Below, piece by piece: positions 5,490-8,857 of a DNA stretch of 8,857 nucleotides. Location: contig PUMC01000035.1 in the NCBI GenBank assembly GCA_003552425.1, forward strand, positions 1 to 8,857, in the 5' to 3' direction. Source of the DNA: Candidatus Acetothermia bacterium (GTDB lineage Bacteria; Bipolaricaulota; Bipolaricaulia; Bipolaricaulales; Bipolaricaulaceae). Position numbers and translations under genes: made by a program. The notes below the pieces were generated by a model. It saw nothing but the letters and a program-made list of their open reading frames with translations. It did no database searches and was not told the DNA's origin. Every line of letters begins with the position of its first letter. Position 1 is the stretch's first letter.

Positions 5490-6266
5490 TCAGGCGTCGC
5501 TGCCTTGCGGGCCGCTGTCAAGGAAGACGAACTCCCCACGGCCGCAAGCCGGGCACCCTTGTGCGCGTGCCACTGGGACGTAGTCGACGTGCCGTCCCCA
5601 CAAATCGAGTTGGATGAGCGTTGCCTCCATCGCCGTCTCGGGCTCCGCCAGGATCCGCAAGGCGGTGGCAGCCTGCAGTGCTGCCAGGGCCATGGGAACG
5701 GGGCCCAGGATCCCCGCGGTGGCGCAGGTCGGGAGGCTATCTGTTGGCGGGGGTTGGGGAAACAGGCACCGCAGGCAGGGACCCTTCCCCGGCAGGATGG
5801 GCATACTCATACCATGCGTCGCCAGCACCGCGGTGTAGTTCCACGGAACTCCGTACTTCACACAGGCATCGTTGACGAGATAGCGCGTCTCTAGGTTGTC
5901 GAGCCCGTCGACAACCAGATCGACCTCGGGGACCCATGCTTTCGCCTGCTCGGGCCCGAATTCGACGACCTCTGCATGGAGCCGGGTCTCGGGGACGATC
6001 CGGCGAAGGGCGCTCACGCACAGGACTGCTTTGGGCCGGCCCAGCTCTGCAGAGGCCATCAACCCCACGCGGTGCAGGTTGTGGACTTCGAGGACATCGC
6101 GATCGACCAGCGTGAGGCGTCCTACCCCCGCCCTGGCTAAGGCCTCCGCCGTGTGACTGCCCAGAGCACCGCAACCGACAACCAACACGTGACTGGCAGC
6201 CAGCTTCCGTTGGCCCCCCGCCCCAAGCTCGGTGAGGATGAGTTGCCTGGCGTAACGTTCATCCAC
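5490..6266 (-). CDS. E1-like adenylyltransferase (ThiF/MoeB/HesA family)
   Basis: Predicted cytosolic enzyme that adenylates the C-terminal Gly-Gly of a ubiquitin-like sulfur carrier (ThiS or MoaD type). From GTG 6266 it has 258 residues; E. coli MoeB has about 249. It begins VDERYARQLIL like other MoeB/ThiF proteins. The nucleotide-binding loop GCGALGS is at 31-37, followed by LVDRDVLEVHNLHR (53-66) and the acidic VVDGLDNLETR (118-128). Zinc cysteine pairs are CLRC (164-167) and CPAC (238-241). A candidate catalytic cysteine lies in PTCATAG (Cys181). GGGAGG is 5 bp before this GTG, and the start overlaps the ribD end by 8 bp, so it is the last gene of the yugP-rpe-ribD operon. A longer frame up to 6344 would lie inside ribD and lacks family similarity. 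ThiF, MoeB and HesA cannot be separated here; no partner gene is seen. Confidence 0.92.
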   Translation of the reverse strand: MDERYARQLILTELGAGGQRKLAASHVLVVGCGALGSHTAEALARAGVGRLTLVDRDVLEVHNLHRVGLMASAELGRPKAVLCVSALRRIVPETRLHAEVVEFGPEQAKAWVPEVDLVVDGLDNLETRYLVNDACVKYGVPWNYTAVLATHGMSMPILPGKGPCLRCLFPQPPPTDSLPTCATAGILGPVPMALAALQAATALRILAEPETAMEATLIQLDLWGRHVDYVPVARAQGCPACGRGEFVFLDSGPQGSDA

Positions 6267-7350
6267 ATTCGCCTCCCAGATACCCGGTGAACACAACGTC
6301 GTCCCCCAGACGCTCGACGGCGAGTTCCCGAACGCGAAACGCATCCTCGGGACGTGTCACCCCACGGCCGCCCACGGCCGGTACGGCCAGCCTCCCGCCC
6401 ATGATCAACGGCGCATAGAACAGCACGGCCTTCTGAACGAGGCCCGCTGCGAGAAACGACCAGCCGACCTCACCGCCACCCTCGACAAGCAGCGAATCGA
6501 CATCCTCTTTCGCCAGTGCGTCAACCAACCAGGCTAGGCACACCCGACCGTCGGACAGCGGCAGCGTCCACACCCGAGCTCCCGCGTTCGTGAGGGCCTG
6601 CACACGCTCAGCGGGCGCCCCTTCGCCCGCGGCGATCACCGTGCGCCCCGGTGCGAGAAGCACCCGTGCGGCGGGCGGTGTACGGGCGTGGGTGTCAACG
6701 ATCACGCGCAGCGGTTGCGGACCGGGCAGCTCACGAAGATCCAGGCGCGGATCATCTGCCAGCACCGTGTCCACGCCCACGAGCACTGCAGCATGCCGAC
6801 GACGCAGACGCTGGACCAGCCTACGAGAGTCCGGGCCGGTGATCCAGCGCGACGCCCCGACGGGCGACGCGATCTTCCCGTCCAGACTCATGGCCAGCTT
6901 CAGCGTGACGAACGGCTTCCGTTGGGTGATCCAGTGGAAGAACACCTCGTTCAACCGAGCTGCCTCCATACTCCGCAGACCCTCTTCCACAAGAACACCC
7001 GCCGCCTCCAGCGTTGCGATCCCCCGACCGTTCACCCGAGGATTGGGATCGCGGTGCGCGACGACCACCCTGCGGATTCCCGCATCGATGATCCGCGTTG
7101 CACAGGGCGGCGTGCGCCCTTGGTGACAGCACGGCTCCAGGTTGACGTAGAGGTCGGCCCCCCGAGCGGCCGTCCCGGCCATGTCCAAGGCAACGATTTC
7201 GGCGTGAGGCGATCCCAGCTGCGCGTGATAGCCTTCTCCAACGATGCGCGTTCCCTGGGCCACCACGGCCCCCACCATCGGGTTTGGGCGCGTCCGGCCT
7301 TCCCCAAGGACCGCCAGTTCGAGCGCCCGCCCCATGAGCGCCTGGCTCAC
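6259..7350 (-). CDS. ribD: Bifunctional riboflavin biosynthesis deaminase/reductase
   Basis: Carries out two riboflavin steps: deamination of the diaminopyrimidinone ribosylamino 5-phosphate made by GTP cyclohydrolase II, then NADPH reduction of the ribose to ribityl. The 363-residue length is usual. The N-terminal CMP/dCMP deaminase-type domain (1-145) has HAE (49-51) and PCCHQGRTPPC (73-83), giving zinc ligands His49, Cys74 and Cys83 and catalytic Glu51. The C-terminal dihydrofolate-reductase-like domain has KLAMSLDGKIA (151-161), SRWITG (167-172), VGVDTVLADDPRL and VEGGGE (289-294). GTG 7350 has GGGAGG 7 bp upstream and overlaps the rpe stop in a GTGA quartet. Other rib genes (ribE, ribBA, ribH) are absent from the window, and no FMN riboswitch lies directly upstream, so control probably comes from the yugP promoter. 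Confidence 0.97.
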   Translation of the reverse strand: MSQALMGRALELAVLGEGRTRPNPMVGAVVAQGTRIVGEGYHAQLGSPHAEIVALDMAGTAARGADLYVNLEPCCHQGRTPPCATRIIDAGIRRVVVAHRDPNPRVNGRGIATLEAAGVLVEEGLRSMEAARLNEVFFHWITQRKPFVTLKLAMSLDGKIASPVGASRWITGPDSRRLVQRLRRRHAAVLVGVDTVLADDPRLDLRELPGPQPLRVIVDTHARTPPAARVLLAPGRTVIAAGEGAPAERVQALTNAGARVWTLPLSDGRVCLAWLVDALAKEDVDSLLVEGGGEVGWSFLAAGLVQKAVLFYAPLIMGGRLAVPAVGGRGVTRPEDAFRVRELAVERLGDDVVFTGYLGGECG

Positions 7351-7988
7351 CCGGCAGCCTCCCGGAGGGCAACGGCTGCAGCGCGGGGATCCGGCTGTCC
7401 GAACACAGCCGTGCCCGCCACGATCACATCTGCTCCCGCAGCCACGACCTGGGCGATGTTGTCGCGTCCAATGCCACCGTCTACCGCAACCGAGATCGGT
7501 CGTCTTCCGATCGCTTCTCGCAGCCGCTGGATACGCGACAGGGACTCCGGGATAAACGCCTGCCCACCGAACCCCGGGTCGACCGACATGACGAGCACGT
7601 GGTCCACACGATCGAGGAAGGGGAACAATGCCTCCAGCGGTGTTGCGGGCCGAATGGTGACCCCCACCCGGCAGCCCAGCTCACGCACCACGGCAATTGA
7701 AACCGCTGGATCGTCTTCCGCCTCGATATGGACAGTGATGCAGTCCTCAGGGCGCGCGGCGAACTCCGGCGCGTACGTAGCCGGCCGGTCGATCATCAGG
7801 TGGATATCGAGCGGGAGTCCGGTATGACGGCGCAACGCATTGCATACGGGCGGACCGAAGGTCAGATTCTGCACGAAGTGACCATCCATGACATCGAAGT
7901 GAAGCATCTCCACGACGCCCTCCACCAGACGCGCCTGTTGAGCAAGCTGGGCAAGATCGGCCGCCAGGAGCGATGGAGCGAGCTTCAT
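7347..7988 (-). CDS. rpe: Ribulose-phosphate 3-epimerase
   Basis: Interconverts D-ribulose 5-phosphate and D-xylulose 5-phosphate in the pentose phosphate pathway or Calvin-type cycles. The 213-residue TIM barrel has family signatures from the start: KLAPSLLAADLAQL, LHFDVMDGHFVQNLTFGP (29-46), DIHLMID (61-67), VLVMSVDPGFGGQAFI (131-146), VDGGI (169-173) and VIVAGTAVFG (188-197). The metal ligands expected in the family are present as His30, Asp32, His63 and Asp170; Asp32 and Asp170 are also the usual acid/base pair. ATG 7988 overlaps the yugP stop in an ATGA quartet and has no recognisable ribosome binding site, so translation likely depends on reinitiation. Its product ribulose 5-phosphate is the precursor of the four-carbon unit of riboflavin, which may explain linkage to ribD. 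Confidence 0.97.
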   Translation of the reverse strand: MKLAPSLLAADLAQLAQQARLVEGVVEMLHFDVMDGHFVQNLTFGPPVCNALRRHTGLPLDIHLMIDRPATYAPEFAARPEDCITVHIEAEDDPAVSIAVVRELGCRVGVTIRPATPLEALFPFLDRVDHVLVMSVDPGFGGQAFIPESLSRIQRLREAIGRRPISVAVDGGIGRDNIAQVVAAGADVIVAGTAVFGQPDPRAAAVALREAAG

Positions 7989-8668
7989 CTGCGGCGGGCC
8001 ATGAGCAGCATCGCCAACAGCTGCAGGGCCGCCATTGCTGCCGCAGCCACATACGTCAGCGCTGCCGCAGTGAGGACTTCCTTGACCCCACCTAGCTCTT
8101 CCTGGGTCACCCCACCGCTCTCCCGCAGGGCGGCTACCGCCCGGCGCGACGCGTTGAACTCCACCGGCAGGGTGATCACGGTGAACAGCACAGCCGCGGC
8201 AAATAGGATGATCCCCACGTTGAGAAGGACTTCAGACTGGAAGAACAGCCCGACGAAGAACAGGGGAAACGCAAGTTGAGAACCGAAATTTGCCACGGGA
8301 ACCACCGCGCTGCGCAGCGCCAGCGGTGCGTAGCCGCGCGCGTGCTGAATGGCGTGGCCAGCTTCGTGGGCCGCGACCCCCACCGCAGCCACGGAGGCCG
8401 ATCCGGGAGCGGAGAGGCGCAAGACCTTGGAACGCGGATCGTAATGGTCTCCCATCGCCCGCGATGTGCCCTCGATCTTCACGCCACCCACGCCGGCCCG
8501 CATCAGAATCTGCTCCGCGACCTGAGCCGCGGTCACCCGCCGCTGTGTGGGCACCTGCATGTACTTCTTGTAGGTGTGCCGAACCTTATACTGAGCGTAC
8601 ATGGCCAGAACAACGGCCGGGATCATGAGCATCAGCGTTTCCGGATAGAAGAGCCACAGGAAGCCCAT
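7985..8668 (-). CDS. yugP: YugP-type membrane zinc metallopeptidase
   Basis: Predicted integral-membrane zinc protease of the YugP family (Zn_peptidase_2); the substrate is unknown. It has 227 residues, the usual length. An N-terminal membrane helix (about 5-25) is followed by the conserved basic segment and DHYDPRSKVLRLS (74-86). The zinc motif HEAGHAIQHARGY has His101, Glu102 and His105. Hydrophobic segments lie at about 132-143 and 148-168, then LPVEFNASRRA, where Glu170 is a likely third ligand, and a last segment at 203-223 ending in ARRR. ATG 8668 is preceded by AGGAGGTG ending 5 bp away, a very strong site. It is the first gene of the four-gene operon, with its own promoter right after rnpB. 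Association with rpe/ribD seems positional rather than functional. Confidence 0.95.
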   Translation of the reverse strand: MGFLWLFYPETLMLMIPAVVLAMYAQYKVRHTYKKYMQVPTQRRVTAAQVAEQILMRAGVGGVKIEGTSRAMGDHYDPRSKVLRLSAPGSASVAAVGVAAHEAGHAIQHARGYAPLALRSAVVPVANFGSQLAFPLFFVGLFFQSEVLLNVGIILFAAAVLFTVITLPVEFNASRRAVAALRESGGVTQEELGGVKEVLTAAALTYVAAAAMAALQLLAMLLMARRR

Positions 8669-8695
8669 GGCTTCACCTCCTCAGGTCAACGAGGG

Positions 8696-8723
8696 ATTAT
8701 AGCCCGCAGGAAGTGGATGTTCA
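8696..8723 (-). promoter_or_regulatory. Promoter of the yugP-rpe-ribD-thiF operon
   Basis: On the minus strand, TGAACA (8723-8718, 4 of 6 to consensus) and a perfect TATAAT (8701-8696) are spaced by 16 bp. Transcription would start near 8689, leaving a leader of about 20 bases that carries AGGAGGTG and then ATG 8668. The -35 box directly abuts the 3' end of the RNase P RNA. Confidence 0.6.
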
Positions 8724-8857
8724 GGCGAGGGAGCGACCGATAGGCCGGATTCTGTCGCGGGGAGCCATCCATCTGTGCAGCCTACCCGGAGGCATCGGGC
8801 GGGCCACCCTCGATCGCCTCCCTATTCGGCCTCGCTCCGGCCGGGGTTTACCGTGCC
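8724..8857 (-). ncRNA. rnpB: RNase P RNA (bacterial), 3' part only
   Basis: Catalytic RNA that removes the 5' leader of tRNA precursors. Read on the minus strand from the window edge, it shows the conserved GGCACGGTAAACCCC block, GAGGCCGAATAGGG, and a stem GGAGGC (8821-8816) with GCCTCC (8793-8788). Its loop holds the CCA-binding GGT (8808-8806). GGGTAGGCTGC (8787-8777), the P4 3' strand ACAGAA (8755-8750) and CGGCCTATCGGTCGC follow. The order matches the 3' third of E. coli M1 RNA. Helix P18, which in E. coli follows GGGTAGGCTGC with about 28 bases, is replaced by about 4 bases. The exact 3' end (about 8724-8728) is inferred from the position of the P1 strand. No T-rich terminator is visible after it; the yugP promoter begins at once. 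The 5' two-thirds lie beyond the window. Confidence 0.95.

Noticed and set aside
6267..6344. N-terminal extension of the E1-like gene to 6344
   Set aside because: The extra 26 codons lie inside ribD and do not resemble the family, whereas GTG 6266 has GGGAGG 5 bp upstream and begins exactly where the family does.
7351..7400. FMN riboswitch upstream of ribD
   Set aside because: The segment before ribD is the coding 3' end of rpe with a 4-bp overlap; no RFN-element sequence blocks are present.
6688..7827. Plus-strand open frame (379 codons) over ribD and rpe
   Set aside because: Shadow of high-GC genes; Arg/Pro/Thr-rich low-complexity translation, while ribD and rpe on the other strand carry full catalytic motifs.

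Overview
The window is about 8.9 kb of bacterial chromosome. GC content is roughly 55-70% in most genes (short stretches counted by eye), and genes are tightly packed with strong AGGAGG-type ribosome binding sites and frequent GTG/TTG starts. It looks like a core housekeeping region rather than a plasmid or phage. No gene here fixes the phylum. A deep-branching anaerobic or thermophilic lineage is possible, given the family 4 uracil-DNA glycosylase, the YugP-type membrane protease and an RNase P RNA that appears to lack helix P18. That placement is a guess, not a result.

Plus-strand half (1-5456): the 3' nine-tenths of pgk, then a tRNA-Gly(CCC) with encoded CCA. About 340 bp without a convincing gene follows, holding a perfect 17-bp tandem duplication and a very weak trace of a transposase. 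Next is a LacA/Maa-type hexapeptide acetyltransferase whose GC (about 51%) is clearly below its neighbours. After it come a signal-anchored helical-repeat protein, an exported seven-bladed WD40 propeller, a family 4 uracil-DNA glycosylase, and a small TPR protein with a C-terminal membrane anchor that starts inside the glycosylase gene.

Minus-strand half (8857-5490): the 3' part of the RNase P RNA gene rnpB, then a compact operon yugP - rpe - ribD - E1-like thiF/moeB. Its junctions are 4-bp (ATGA), 4-bp (GTGA) and 8-bp overlaps, so translation is very likely coupled. A good promoter (TGAACA - 16 bp - TATAAT) sits immediately after the rnpB 3' end. The two halves converge at about 5457-5489, where a GC-rich hairpin lies between the two stop codons.

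Functional links: pgk and rpe are central carbon enzymes. Rpe interconverts ribulose-5-phosphate, the precursor of the four-carbon unit of riboflavin, and ribD makes the pyrimidine intermediate, so rpe-ribD is metabolically coherent. The E1-like protein fits sulfur transfer for thiamine or molybdopterin synthesis, but no ThiS/MoaD partner is visible. The two TPR-like proteins and the WD40 protein are predicted to be membrane-attached or exported, and may have related envelope roles. I saw no CRISPR array, intact insertion sequence, prophage or obvious new defence system. The most unusual items are the P18-less RNase P RNA and the anomalous acetyltransferase segment beside a tRNA gene.
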